From contig NZ_ADVG01000001.1 in the NCBI RefSeq assembly GCF_000178855.1, positions 1,922,001 through 1,986,000 of the forward strand: DNA of 64,000 nt. Reading direction: 5' to 3'. Made by a program: the position numbers and the translations under genes. Each line of letters opens with the position of its first letter. The stretch's first letter is position 1. Source of the DNA: Ktedonobacter racemifer DSM 44963 (GTDB lineage: Bacteria > Chloroflexota > Ktedonobacteria > Ktedonobacterales > Ktedonobacteraceae). A model generated the notes under the pieces. It made no database searches and was not told the DNA's origin. It saw nothing but the letters and a program-made list of their open reading frames with translations. Of this stretch, positions 54,264 through 63,541 are shown piece by piece.

Positions 54264-55874
54264 ATGCTTACCAAGATGGTTGCTCCCGAACTCTTTCGTC
54301 CGCCCGTTGAATTTCCTGATGTCCCCTATGATCACTTGCTAAGAAAAACCGCAGAACAATACCCGGAACGAACAGCGATTATCTACCATGACCTCTACTT
54401 CACCTACCGCGAAGTGGTCTCTATGGTCAATAGCGTTGCCAATGGAATGCATGAGTTAGGCTTACGCAAAGGTGAGCGCATTTGTCTCTTCACTACTAAC
54501 CGCCCCGAATACACAGTTACATTTATCGCGGCCGCGACACTGGGCCTGGTCGTAAGCCCTATGAATCCCGCGTATAAAGAGCGCGAAGTTGCGTATCAGC
54601 TAGAGAACTCAGAGGCCTCCGCCATCCTGGTGCAACGCGAGCTTGTACCAATCTTGCAGCTTGCACTCAATAACACCAAACTTCCGCACCTCAAGCACAT
54701 CTTCGTCACTGGAAGCCAGGCCCCTGAAAGCCTGCCCGAGGCCATTCCACTCAGCCAGCTCATTAGAAATTCCGCGCCAACCTATCAGAAGCATACCGAT
54801 ATCACTAGCGATGATCTGCTGGCCCTCCCCTATTCCTCCGGCACCACGGGCCTTCCCAAGGGAACCATGCTCACCCATCGCAATATGACAACAAATAATC
54901 TCCAGTTTACGACTGCACTCCAGACGAATCCCAATGATGTCGCGCTCATCTTCTTACCCTTCTACCATATTTATGGTGTGATGCTTATGGGAGGTTTCCT
55001 CGCCTGTGGCGCGACGCAGGTGCAGATGGAACGCTTCGACCTGGTTCAGTCGCTTGAACTCTGTGAGAGGCACAACGTCACCTACTACTTCGCGGTACCA
55101 CCTATCGTGCTGGCACTGGCGAACGCGCCCATCGACCTGGGCAAAATGAAGAGCGTCAAGTATATCTTCTCGGGGGCAGCCCCGCTGCCTATGGACCCCA
55201 CACGCCGCCTGAAAGAGAAGACCGGCATCAATGTCGTCCAGGGTTATGGCCTCACCGAAACCTCTCCCCTGACGCACTCCCAACCCAAAGATCCAGCCCT
55301 GGTGCGCACAGAGAGCGTCGGACTTCCTGTCCATAATACAGAGATCAAGATCATGGACATTGAGACTGGCGAGCGAGAGTTACCCCTGGGCGAGACAGGC
55401 GAGATCGTCATTCGCGGCCCCCAAGTCATGAAGGGCTACTGGAAGGCGCCAGAGGAGACGGCGCGGGTACTACGCGATGGCTGGCTCTATACAGGCGATG
55501 TAGGCTACCTGGATGCCGAGGGCTATACCTACATTGTGGATCGCAAGAAGGAGATGATCAAGTACAAAGGCTTTGGCGTCGCGCCCGCGGAACTGGAATC
55601 CCTGCTGATGGAGCATCCCGCGGTCATGGACTCAGCGGTCATTGGCGTACCAGACGATGAGGCAGGTGAGCTGATCAAGGGTTTTGTCGTCTTACGCCCG
55701 GGACAAAACGCCACACCTGATGAGATCATGACCTTCGCCAATGGCAAACTGGCTGGCTACAAGCGTTTCCACTTCATCGAACAGATTGATGCCTTGCCGA
55801 AAACCGCTTCAGGCAAAATTCTACGCCGCGAACTAAAAGAGCGCGAAAAGGCGCTCAAGCTCGCACAAGAGTGA
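54264..55874 (+). CDS. Fatty-acid/aryl acyl-CoA ligase (ANL family)
   Basis: A 536-residue AMP-forming ligase. The P-loop-like motif is YSSGTTGLPKGTMLTH, and the adenylation motifs QGYGLTETSPLTH, GWLYTGDVGYLD and the catalytic Lys region PKTASGKILRREL are present. It activates a carboxylic acid to acyl-CoA through acyl-AMP; length and motifs fit medium/long-chain fatty acid or 4-coumarate types. GAAAGGA lies 9 bases before ATG 54264. It is followed by a 20-bp hairpin and stands alone. It might feed the paired acyl-CoA dehydrogenases at 23-25 kb, but that is only functional reasoning. Confidence 0.92.
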   Translation: MLTKMVAPELFRPPVEFPDVPYDHLLRKTAEQYPERTAIIYHDLYFTYREVVSMVNSVANGMHELGLRKGERICLFTTNRPEYTVTFIAAATLGLVVSPMNPAYKEREVAYQLENSEASAILVQRELVPILQLALNNTKLPHLKHIFVTGSQAPESLPEAIPLSQLIRNSAPTYQKHTDITSDDLLALPYSSGTTGLPKGTMLTHRNMTTNNLQFTTALQTNPNDVALIFLPFYHIYGVMLMGGFLACGATQVQMERFDLVQSLELCERHNVTYYFAVPPIVLALANAPIDLGKMKSVKYIFSGAAPLPMDPTRRLKEKTGINVVQGYGLTETSPLTHSQPKDPALVRTESVGLPVHNTEIKIMDIETGERELPLGETGEIVIRGPQVMKGYWKAPEETARVLRDGWLYTGDVGYLDAEGYTYIVDRKKEMIKYKGFGVAPAELESLLMEHPAVMDSAVIGVPDDEAGELIKGFVVLRPGQNATPDEIMTFANGKLAGYKRFHFIEQIDALPKTASGKILRRELKEREKALKLAQE

Positions 55875-55880
55875 ACTACC

Positions 55881-55934
55881 ACAGAACCACGTCTTCAGTG
55901 ACTTCCGAAGAAGCCACTGAAGACGTGGTTCTGT
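55881..55934 (+). terminator. Terminator of the acyl-CoA ligase gene
   Basis: Twenty-base-pair perfect stem (acagaaccacgtcttcagtg, 55881-55900 with 55915-55934), 14-base loop. Confidence 0.8.
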
Positions 55935-55984
55935 AGCTTCTTCGGGAGCCTGAGTTCACCAGACTCGTTTCCAGAAATGGGAAC

Positions 55985-56212
55985 GGCGTTCGATTGGTCA
56001 TGACACCTGCGGTTGACGCATCAGACCGCTGCTCTGTCGCTGAGAGTTAAGTAGGCTTGAGGTAAGGGCTGGTGCTCTCGGCGTAAAAAGCCTCTTGAAC
56101 ATTGTCGAGATGAAGCCGGATTCTCCTGGTGGTCACTACCTGAAGGTGGCACGGCAGCCAGGAGATACGCACCACCTGCTGGCAACAGCAGAGCATTTTT
56201 CCGAAAGGAACA
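55985..56212 (+). ncRNA. Omega/HEARO RNA of the intact IscB
   Basis: Structured region directly upstream of iscB containing ctgctggcaacagcag (56177-56192), also found in the stand-alone RNA at 40950, and a long imperfect stem (ctcctggtggtc / ggcacggcagccaggag). In IscB loci the guide lies at the 5' end of this RNA, that is near 55970-56000. Limits are approximate. Confidence 0.65.
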
Positions 56213-56218
56213 TTGATC

Positions 56219-57484
56219 ATGAATATCGTGTATGTCCTTTCACCAGAGCGACAACCACTGATGCCTTGCGCACCAGCCATCGCTCGTCTCCTGCTCAAAG
56301 AGAGGAAGGCCAAAGTGATGAGACGGACCCCGTTCACGATCAAGCTGATCAGCAGGCCAGAAACCATCTGCACCCAACCACTGACTCTGGGAGTGGATAC
56401 GGGCAGTTCCGTCGTAGGTTCGGCGGTGGCCGATGAACAGGGGAGTGTGCTCTATCTCTCTGAAGTGGAACTGCGCAACGATATCGCTACCACCATGAAA
56501 GAGAGAGCCATGAAGCGTCGCACCCGTCGTACACGCAAAACCAGATACCGCCCTGCCCACTTTCTCAACCGCAAGCATTCCCGCAAACAGGATCGCTTTT
56601 CTCCGACCATGACGAGCAAGATCGACGCTCATCTGCGAGAAATCCGCTTTGTTCAGTCACTGTTACCTATTCAATCAATCGTGCTGGAAACAGGAACGTT
56701 TGATCCTCATGCCCTCAAAAACCCTGAAGTCCTCCACAAGAAGTGGCTCTATCAGAAGGGCATCAACTATGGTTTTGCCAATACCAGAGCGTTTGTGCTC
56801 ACACGGGATGATTACACCTGCCAACAGTGCACGGGCGCGTCGAAAGACCAACAGCTTGAAGTGCATCACCTCGTCTTCCGCAGCCAGAACGGCAGTGATG
56901 AGGAAACCAATTTAGTGACACTCTGTAAAACCTGTCATGATAGCCTGCATGCAGGAACCATCACGCTCAAGAAAACCGGGAAGAAAAAGGGGAAATTGCT
57001 CCATGCCACGCAGATGAACAGCATCCGCGTCCAGTTGCTCAAGCGTGTTGAGGCCGAGGAAACCTGGGGCTTTGTCACCAAAGAGCATCGTCTTCTGGCA
57101 GGGCTGCCCAAAGAGCATATCTTTGATGCAACGATGATCGCGACGAGAGGGGTGAAACCAACCTTCTGCACCACGAGCATCCTCTCAAAACGCTGTGTCT
57201 GTGATGGCGATTACCAACAAACAAAGGGAGTGCGCAGTGAACAGAGAATCGCGACAGGCAAAATCATGGGGTTTCGGAAGTTTGACAAGGTGCGTTACCT
57301 GGGCCAGGAGTACTTTATCAAAGGCAGAATGTCGACCGGATATGCCATCTTGATGGATCTTTCTGGAAACAAAGTCGCATTGAAACCCATCCCCAAGTTT
57401 GACAAGATGAAGCGAGTGAGTGCGCGTTCCTCATGGATGATGACACAAAGGACCATGCCACATTCCTCATTCTCTCTCAGATGA
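56219..57484 (+). CDS. iscB: IscB RNA-guided nuclease, apparently intact
   Basis: A 421-residue IscB, the ancestor type of Cas9. The N-terminal PLMP domain is explicit (VYVLSPERQPLMPCAPAIA). RuvC-I Asp is in LGVDTGSSVVGSAV, an Arg-rich bridge helix follows (MKRRTRRTRKTRYRPAHFL), and RuvC-II Glu is in IVLETGTFDPHAL. The HNH domain has CQQC, LEVHHLVFRSQNGSDEETN and CKTCH. RuvC-III is KEHIFDATMIA. All catalytic positions are present. The ATG at 56219 was chosen because AAAGGA lies 9 bases upstream, overlapping the omega RNA end. No transposase belongs to it; the IS607 element starts just behind it. Confidence 0.92.
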   Translation: MNIVYVLSPERQPLMPCAPAIARLLLKERKAKVMRRTPFTIKLISRPETICTQPLTLGVDTGSSVVGSAVADEQGSVLYLSEVELRNDIATTMKERAMKRRTRRTRKTRYRPAHFLNRKHSRKQDRFSPTMTSKIDAHLREIRFVQSLLPIQSIVLETGTFDPHALKNPEVLHKKWLYQKGINYGFANTRAFVLTRDDYTCQQCTGASKDQQLEVHHLVFRSQNGSDEETNLVTLCKTCHDSLHAGTITLKKTGKKKGKLLHATQMNSIRVQLLKRVEAEETWGFVTKEHRLLAGLPKEHIFDATMIATRGVKPTFCTTSILSKRCVCDGDYQQTKGVRSEQRIATGKIMGFRKFDKVRYLGQEYFIKGRMSTGYAILMDLSGNKVALKPIPKFDKMKRVSARSSWMMTQRTMPHSSFSLR

Positions 57485-57559
57485 TTTTTGTCTGCACGTC
57501 TCGAAAACGCCTTGTAACACGCTCTGGTGATGAGGCAAAAAGGAGATGTGTACTAGGTA

Positions 57560-57589
57560 TTGACAAAGTGAACGAAAGTGAATTAAAAT
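57560..57589 (+). promoter_or_regulatory. Promoter of the second IS607 tnpA (leaderless transcript likely)
   Basis: TTGACA at 57560-57565, 18-base spacer, TAAAAT at 57584-57589; the tnpA ATG at 57596 lies seven bases after the -10 box. Confidence 0.65.
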
Positions 57590-57595
57590 CATTAT

Positions 57596-58225
57596 ATGTA
57601 CTCAATCGCACAATTTGCCAAGCAGGTGGGTGTCAGCGTGAAAACCTTGCAGCGCTGGGATCGGGAAGGCCGTCTCAAAGCGAAACGAACCCTTTCTGGG
57701 CGGCGCTACTATGATGAGGCCGATCTGGCTACGGCGCTCAACCTTCCTCAACGGCCAGCCATCCGCCGAATGGTGGCCTATTGCCGGGTGTCGAGCCCTG
57801 CTCAACGACCGGATTTACAGAACCAACGGGCCGCCTTAGAGCGTTATGCAGTCTCCAAGCAGCTGGTGGTGGATGAGTGGATCATGGAAATCGGGGGCGG
57901 CCTCAATTTTGAGCGCACACAGTTTCTCAGGCTCGTAGACGCCATTGTCGAGGGAGAGGTTTCGTGCCTGCTCATCGCCCATCAGGATCGGCTGGCTCGC
58001 TTTGGCTTTGCTCTGCTCAAGCATCTGTGCGAGACGCACCGCACGGAATTGGTCGTGATGAACACCGAGACGCTCTCGCCCGAACAAGAGGTAGTGCAGG
58101 ACTTGATGAGTATTGTCCACGGTTTTAGTTCACGCTTGTACGGCCTCAGGAATTACCGCAAAGCCTTAGAGAAAGCGCTCAAGGATGAAAACCGCGCACA
58201 AGATCCGGATGAACCCCACCCCTGA
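57596..58225 (+). CDS. tnpA: IS607-family serine recombinase (transposase TnpA), second copy
   Basis: A 209-residue serine recombinase. An N-terminal MerR-like helix-turn-helix (FAKQVGVSVKTLQRWDREGR) precedes the catalytic domain RMVAYCRVSSPAQRPDLQNQ with the nucleophilic Ser, and AHQDRLARFGFALL. It looks intact and overlaps the start of tnpB by 41 bases. It is only distantly similar to the first IS607 TnpA in this window, so the two elements arrived independently. Confidence 0.94.
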   Translation: MYSIAQFAKQVGVSVKTLQRWDREGRLKAKRTLSGRRYYDEADLATALNLPQRPAIRRMVAYCRVSSPAQRPDLQNQRAALERYAVSKQLVVDEWIMEIGGGLNFERTQFLRLVDAIVEGEVSCLLIAHQDRLARFGFALLKHLCETHRTELVVMNTETLSPEQEVVQDLMSIVHGFSSRLYGLRNYRKALEKALKDENRAQDPDEPHP

Positions 58226-59480
58226 ACAGGTGGAGTATCTCAAACGAGCCTGTGGCACGAGGCGCTTTATCTACAACTGGGGACGGGAACAATGGGAGAA
58301 GCAGTATCAGGCGTACAAAGCCGAGCAGGAAACCGTTCCCCAAGAGCAGCGCCTGCTCAAACCGCCACATGCCCTTGCGCTGAAGGCGCACTTCAATGCG
58401 ATTCGAGAACACGAGTACCCATGGACCTATGACGTCACGAAATGTGTGGTGGAGGGTGCCTTCGACGACCTCAAGAAAGCGTATGACAACTTCTTTGCAG
58501 GCCGAGCGAACTACCCGCAGTACAAGAAAAAGGGGAAGTCGCACGAGTCGTTTTATCTCTCCAACGACAAATTCACCTTGGGAAGCCATTGGATCTCGAT
58601 CCCCGGGCTTGGTCGCTTCATCCTCGATCAACGCCAAACGAAGAAGGACCGAGGCAAGCTCTTACGCAAACTGGGGACGGTGAACCTCGCCGAAAAACTG
58701 CGCTTCGTCGAAAAGGGGAAAGCCACCACACCCAGGAAGAAGCGCAACCAACGCAAGCACGTCGTGTGCGAACGAGTCAAAATTCTGGGGGGGACCGTCA
58801 GCTGTGAGGCGGGCCACTGGTACGTCTCCGTTCAAGTAGACATCACGCGGGAGCGCCTCAACGCTCCCGAACCAGTGGTGGGGGTGGATGTAGGCTTGAA
58901 GCAAGCTGCTGTGGTGAGCGATGGACGCAGGCTTGAGAACCAAAGGCCATTGGCGCTCCATCTCAAGAAACTCGGCAAGCTGCAACGCAAGCTGTCAAAG
59001 AAACAGAAGACGAAAGACCCTCAAACCAAGCGAACCGTGTTCAGCAAGCAGCATGAGAAGCAACGACTCAAGGTCGCGCGCAAGCATCAGCAGATCGCCA
59101 ACATCCGGCGGGATGTGCAGCACAAGTTCACGACCGAACTGGCGCGAACCGGTGGGGCCATCGGCATCGAAGACCTCAACATCCTGGGGATGATGGCCAA
59201 CCGGAAGCTCTCGCGTGCCGTGGCTGATGCCGCGATGGGGCAACTCTTGCAGTTCCTCAAGACCAAAGTGGCCAACGCTGGGGGCGAGCTCTTCATCGCC
59301 TCGCGCTGGTTCCCCTCGACCAAACGCTGTTCGTGCTGTGGGCAGGTCAAAAAGCGCATGCCGCTCAAACACCGCACCTATGAGTGCGTGGCCTGTGGGC
59401 TGGTCATCGACCGGGATCTCAATGCCGCCTTGAATCTCCTGTGGTTGGCAACACAACAGCTTCGCCAGCTTCACGCGTAA
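58185..59480 (+). CDS. tnpB: TnpB of the second IS607 element, apparently intact
   Basis: A 431-residue TnpB with RuvC-I Asp (VVGVDVGLKQAAVVSDG), RuvC-II Glu (AIGIEDLNILGM), zinc ribbon CSCCG and CVACG, and RuvC-III Asp (VIDRDLNAALNLL). The N-terminal helix-turn-helix reads ACGTRRFIYNWGREQW. Overlap with tnpA indicates coupled translation. The region after the stop keeps GAAGCAGGAAG near 59593, the presumed 3' end of the guide-RNA scaffold. With TnpA this makes a complete, potentially mobile IS607 element. Confidence 0.93.
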   Translation: MKTAHKIRMNPTPEQVEYLKRACGTRRFIYNWGREQWEKQYQAYKAEQETVPQEQRLLKPPHALALKAHFNAIREHEYPWTYDVTKCVVEGAFDDLKKAYDNFFAGRANYPQYKKKGKSHESFYLSNDKFTLGSHWISIPGLGRFILDQRQTKKDRGKLLRKLGTVNLAEKLRFVEKGKATTPRKKRNQRKHVVCERVKILGGTVSCEAGHWYVSVQVDITRERLNAPEPVVGVDVGLKQAAVVSDGRRLENQRPLALHLKKLGKLQRKLSKKQKTKDPQTKRTVFSKQHEKQRLKVARKHQQIANIRRDVQHKFTTELARTGGAIGIEDLNILGMMANRKLSRAVADAAMGQLLQFLKTKVANAGGELFIASRWFPSTKRCSCCGQVKKRMPLKHRTYECVACGLVIDRDLNAALNLLWLATQQLRQLHA

Positions 59481-59805
59481 AGCTGGCCGTCCTGGAGAGT
59501 GGCTACCGCCGGACGTAAAATGCCTGGGGAGTTGATGTGAGACCGAAACGGGAGGGCTGATCCAAAGGTTCCCGTGCGCTGGCTATCGACGATGAAGCAG
59601 GAAGAACTGACCGCTTGAGGGTGGGTTCGCTCACGTTCGAGTATGAGAAAGGTAGCAGAGTCAAGGATCTTGCTATACACTCAGATGTTTCCTGTGAGAC
59701 GATGGAAGTGAACCAGGATCCTTTTCCCTGTCTGGTCAAAAGCGGACCAGGGATAGTCCCTCTGGCGATGGTGCGCAGGTGAAAGCAAGAATCGACTGTT
59801 CAACT

Positions 59806-59941
59806 TTGGAGGATACACCAACAGGAATTGAGAAGACACTTTTTGAAGGGGAGGACATTCTGGAGTGACGGATACGTTAGTTGCACAATTGGCAACGCAA
59901 GCCAGGAAGCGATCCGCCAGTCCATTGAGGGTCAAAGGTGA
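59806..59941 (+). pseudogene. IS200-type TnpA (Y1 transposase) C-terminal fragment
   Basis: The plus strand reads QQELRRHFLKGRTFWSDGYV, then SCTIGNASQEAIRQSIEGQR and a stop. This matches the C-terminal part of IS200/IS605 TnpA, where the sequence before the end is usually WSxGYxVSTVG...IRxYIExQ. The residue expected to be the catalytic Tyr is Ser here (RQSIEGQ), so it is inactive. The N-terminal half is not recognisable. Confidence 0.55.
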
Positions 59942-60006
59942 AGTCGGCGTTTCATCCACGAAGCTGAAGACGTGCGTGGTTTTCACGCAGACCATTTATA
60001 AATTAG

Positions 60007-60057
60007 TTGGGAGTGTGTGCATGGGCAGCCTAGGGCTGCCCATGCACACACTCCCAA
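60007..60057 (-). terminator. Terminator of the polytopic membrane protein gene
   Basis: Twenty-four-base-pair perfect stem (60007-60030 with 60034-60057), loop TAG, 29 bases after the stop codon at 60087. Confidence 0.8.
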
Positions 60058-60086
60058 GCAAGAAGTGAAGTTAATACTAGCGGAGA

Positions 60087-61088
60087 TTAGAGGCCCATCA
60101 AGAAGAGACCACGCGCCATAATCTCACCCGCCAGGGTGAGCACCACCACCAGGTAGAGCATACCCGTTGCCGACTGGAACGAGCGATCACGAACGAGCTT
60201 CCAGGAGAGACCACCCAGGATCAGGGGGAGCACAAAGCTCACCAGGATACGTAGCAAGCTAATCGCACCTGTATCCAGAGGAGTAATGACCGGCTGGCCA
60301 GCAGGCTTCACCTGGCTAGAGGAGGCCTGAGTTGGCGCAGGCGTGGGTGTTGAGGCTACCACGGCTGGCTGGCTGGAAGAGGCCTGGTTCGCATGCGACG
60401 TGGTTGGGCCGGTCAGTGGCAAGAAGATAATCTGCGCGATAATAGCCAGTAAGACAACGCTGGTAGAGAACAGCAGTGGTCGCTCTGAGAGCGCTGGCGT
60501 GACCAGGTACCAGTGGCCCAGCCACATGGCGGTCATCACGCCACCCAGGGCAAAGGCCGCCGCGTAGAAACCCGCGACGGTAAAGGCACCACCTGCGATG
60601 CTCCCCGCCAGCGGGCGGAAGATCATCCCCAGTACCAGGAGTGTCACCAGGCCCGCAATGACCGTAGCCACACCGCTTAAGAGGCGTAATCCACGCAGTA
60701 TCGAACGGCGTGGAACGGGTTTCCCCTCTTTCTGGGCCTCGTCTTCAGCCTTCTCATACTCCACTTTCCCATCCACACCGGCTTTCTTATCCAGTAAGAG
60801 AAAGAGCGTGTAAGGAATCAGCAACACAAAGAAGAGGAGCAACGGCAGGGTCTGCCAGCCTGTCCAGCTATGATCCAGGGAGCGATAGGTATTGAGCAGT
60901 TCACCGGTGGCGAAGTTTTGCTGAAACAAATACGTCAGTCCAGCAAGGGCGAGATAGATAAAAGCGTAGGAGACCAGAAAACCACGTTTGACCTCGTTGC
61001 GCCAATCGAGAAAGACCAGCACACTCACGGAGCCAATCGTCAATTCGATCATGATTATGTATAGGACGAGTGGGAGTGTTTGCAGCAT
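60087..61088 (-). CDS. Polytopic membrane protein of unknown function
   Basis: A 333-residue protein with about nine hydrophobic helices. A conserved-looking motif MWLGHWYLVTPALSERPLLF lies near residue 190, and a Pro/Ser/Thr/Gln-rich loop (SSSQPAVVASTPTPAPTQAS) near residue 245 is probably outside the cell. I recognise no enzyme motif. A quinone- or haem-related membrane role is conceivable from the His residues in helices, but this is speculation. The gene stands alone with its own long terminator. Confidence 0.7.
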   Translation of the reverse strand: MLQTLPLVLYIIMIELTIGSVSVLVFLDWRNEVKRGFLVSYAFIYLALAGLTYLFQQNFATGELLNTYRSLDHSWTGWQTLPLLLFFVLLIPYTLFLLLDKKAGVDGKVEYEKAEDEAQKEGKPVPRRSILRGLRLLSGVATVIAGLVTLLVLGMIFRPLAGSIAGGAFTVAGFYAAAFALGGVMTAMWLGHWYLVTPALSERPLLFSTSVVLLAIIAQIIFLPLTGPTTSHANQASSSQPAVVASTPTPAPTQASSSQVKPAGQPVITPLDTGAISLLRILVSFVLPLILGGLSWKLVRDRSFQSATGMLYLVVVLTLAGEIMARGLFLMGL

Positions 61089-61463
61089 AGAATCGTGTTA
61101 TCCTTTAAGCTCTAACAGACATGGAGGGAGATATACAGCCCTTTCCATATCAATATCTTGACAGATTATACCGTTCTTCATAGATTGTGGCAAACTCGAG
61201 TCATCCTACCTATGGCTACAACATTCAAGCACTTCTGTCGTATACTCATTAGAGAAATGCAGGCATTATTAGATTTGTCAGGCAGAAGATCGTGCTGTCT
61301 GGCTACTTCTTGTCTCAGCACCATCCTTTGCCAGGGGAGAAACACAATCAAGGGAACGCTGCCAAACACTACATATTTCATACAACTTTGTCGATATTGA
61401 CAGCAGGAGAGAATCTCTCATACACTTGGGAAGAAACGCCATTCCTGGAAGAAGAGAGTTTGT
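61089..61463. other. Divergent promoter region between membrane protein and kinase genes
   Basis: About 375 bases serving both divergent genes. No small gene with a good ribosome-binding site was found. Confidence 0.4.
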
Positions 61464-63410
61464 ATGCCACGTTGTCTAAATCCACGTTGCCAGATTGATT
61501 ATCCGCCTGGCACGCTACAATGCACCAATCCATTCTGCCAATGTCTGCTGCCTGAAGCCCTGGTAGCGGGCCGTTACCGCATCGAGACGCTCATAGGCAT
61601 GGGAGGGATGGGTGTGGTCTACCGTGCCAGCGACACCTTCGAAATGAGTCAGGTCGCGCTCAAGGTCCTCTCGCTCAAAAATAGTATCATGGATCCGCAA
61701 ACCGCGATCGAGCGCTTTCGACGCGAGGCGCGCTATGCCCATCAGCTCAAGCACAAAAATATTGTGTCGGTTCATAACTTTGGGCAGGATGGGCCTCTCC
61801 TCTACCTGGAAATGTCGCTTATCACAGGCGGGACACTCAAGGCCTTGCTCAAACCTGAGCTTCCCCTACCGACACAGCAGGCCCTGAGCTACATGGACGA
61901 TATGGCTGCTGCCATCGATACAATTCATGCGCATCCGCAGCAGATCGTACACCGCGATATTAAGCCCTCCAATTTACTTATTTCACAGGATGATGGGCAT
62001 CTCATCCTGGCCGACTTTGGCATCGCCCGTGCCATGCAACAGGAGAAACCGATAACACAGCGCGGCCTCTCTCTAGGCACAGAACACTATATCGCGCCTG
62101 AGCAGGATCAGGGCAAAGCGGAACCCACCAGCGATATTTATTCGATGGGTGTGGTCGCCTACCAGATATTTACGGGCCTTTTGCCCGTGCAGGCAGTAAT
62201 CAAGACACACGCCACCGAAATTCCCGCGCCCAGCAAACTCAATCAAGCACTGCCACCAGAGGTTGACGCGTGCATTCTTCGCGCCATGGATCTCGATCCA
62301 CGCAAACGCTATCAAAGCGCTGGCGACTTCGCAGCGGCTGTGCGGGCAGCTCTGGCGACAAACACGATCTCCTCAGAGCCGACCATCGCCGATCTCACAC
62401 TCGTCTCGCATAGCTCGAACGTGATCACGCGAACCGTTATGCCCGAAAATCCCTGTCCACAGTGCGGGAGAGAGAACCGCAGCAGCTCTCGCTTCTGTCG
62501 TCACTGTGGGCATGGACTGGACGAGACAATGCCCACGCTTGGGGCGCAGTGCGAGGCCAGCTATGAAAGCGATAGGGGGCGCAAGGCCCAGGAGAACGAG
62601 GATATGCTCCTGCTCCTCCAAGGACTCTGCGTGAATGTACAGCCATCACCACACCCCTTCGCCATCTTTGCTATTGCGGATGGTCTTCTCGGACCACAGG
62701 GGAAGCCTGCATTAGGGCATGAAGCCAGTCGACTGGCCGTTGAGACCGTCGCCGATACGCTTGTCCCCTTACTGGCAGATACCACACGCTCGCACTCTCG
62801 CGGCACACCCATTAATGCTCCACGCACACCTGGAGACACAGGTGCCACCTTCTCAGGTCAGCGCCAGGCATTGCCCATGAGCGAGAAAATTCTAGAGCAG
62901 TGGCTCACCGACGCAGTGCGGCAGGCCAACCGCGTCGTCTACCATTGTAACGCAGACTATGACGCGACGATGGCCACAACCCTGGCGGTAGCCCTGCTCT
63001 ATAGAGAGCGACTCTATGTCGCCAACGTGGGCGACAGCCGTGTTTATCATTTTAGCCAGCGACAGGGTTTACAATGTGCGACCCACGACCATACCATCGC
63101 CGCCAATCTTGTTGATGCCGGACTGCTCCAGGCAGATGAAGTGCGCGCCAGCGCCAAACGCCATCAACACTACCGTACACTGGGCCAAAATGCCATGGTG
63201 ACTGTTGACTGTTCTCAGCGCGCCCTGGAACCTGGCGATCTGCTCATTCTGTGTACCGATGGGGTCTGGCATATGCTACCTGAGAAGCGAATTGAAGACA
63301 TTTTACGCCAACGCCCTCGTACCGAAGAGATAGCACGCCTGCTGGTACAAGAAGCCAATAATGCCGGGGGCGAAGGGAACGCAAGCGCGATTGTCGTGCA
63401 CGTGCTCTAA
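61464..63410 (+). CDS. Fused Ser/Thr protein kinase and PP2C-type phosphatase with two zinc ribbons
   Basis: A 648-residue cytosolic signalling protein. A zinc ribbon (CLNPRCQIDY, CTNPFCQC) opens it. A Hanks-type kinase follows at residues ~35-300, with the Gly loop GMGGMGVVY, Lys in ALKVL, catalytic HRDIKPSNLL, DFGIA and APEQ. A second zinc ribbon (CPQCGRENRSSSRFCRHCG) lies near residue 333. The C-terminal half is a PP2C domain with QENEDM, FAIADG, NVGDSRVY and CTDGVW. The usual GG after DG is LG here, and the final metal-binding Asp-Asn pair reads Gly-Asn (GGEGNASAIVV). The phosphatase may therefore be weak or regulatory. Confidence 0.93.
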   Translation: MPRCLNPRCQIDYPPGTLQCTNPFCQCLLPEALVAGRYRIETLIGMGGMGVVYRASDTFEMSQVALKVLSLKNSIMDPQTAIERFRREARYAHQLKHKNIVSVHNFGQDGPLLYLEMSLITGGTLKALLKPELPLPTQQALSYMDDMAAAIDTIHAHPQQIVHRDIKPSNLLISQDDGHLILADFGIARAMQQEKPITQRGLSLGTEHYIAPEQDQGKAEPTSDIYSMGVVAYQIFTGLLPVQAVIKTHATEIPAPSKLNQALPPEVDACILRAMDLDPRKRYQSAGDFAAAVRAALATNTISSEPTIADLTLVSHSSNVITRTVMPENPCPQCGRENRSSSRFCRHCGHGLDETMPTLGAQCEASYESDRGRKAQENEDMLLLLQGLCVNVQPSPHPFAIFAIADGLLGPQGKPALGHEASRLAVETVADTLVPLLADTTRSHSRGTPINAPRTPGDTGATFSGQRQALPMSEKILEQWLTDAVRQANRVVYHCNADYDATMATTLAVALLYRERLYVANVGDSRVYHFSQRQGLQCATHDHTIAANLVDAGLLQADEVRASAKRHQHYRTLGQNAMVTVDCSQRALEPGDLLILCTDGVWHMLPEKRIEDILRQRPRTEEIARLLVQEANNAGGEGNASAIVVHVL

Positions 63411-63541
63411 CTGAGAGCCTACGCGCAGAGAGAAGCCTCAGAGAGAAACTTCTATAAGCCTGTGACACTCCGCGTCGGCTAAAGCCGAGCAGCTTCTGAC
63501 ACTGTGCCGTAGTCGGATTCGTGAGATAGGTGGCGTAGCCA

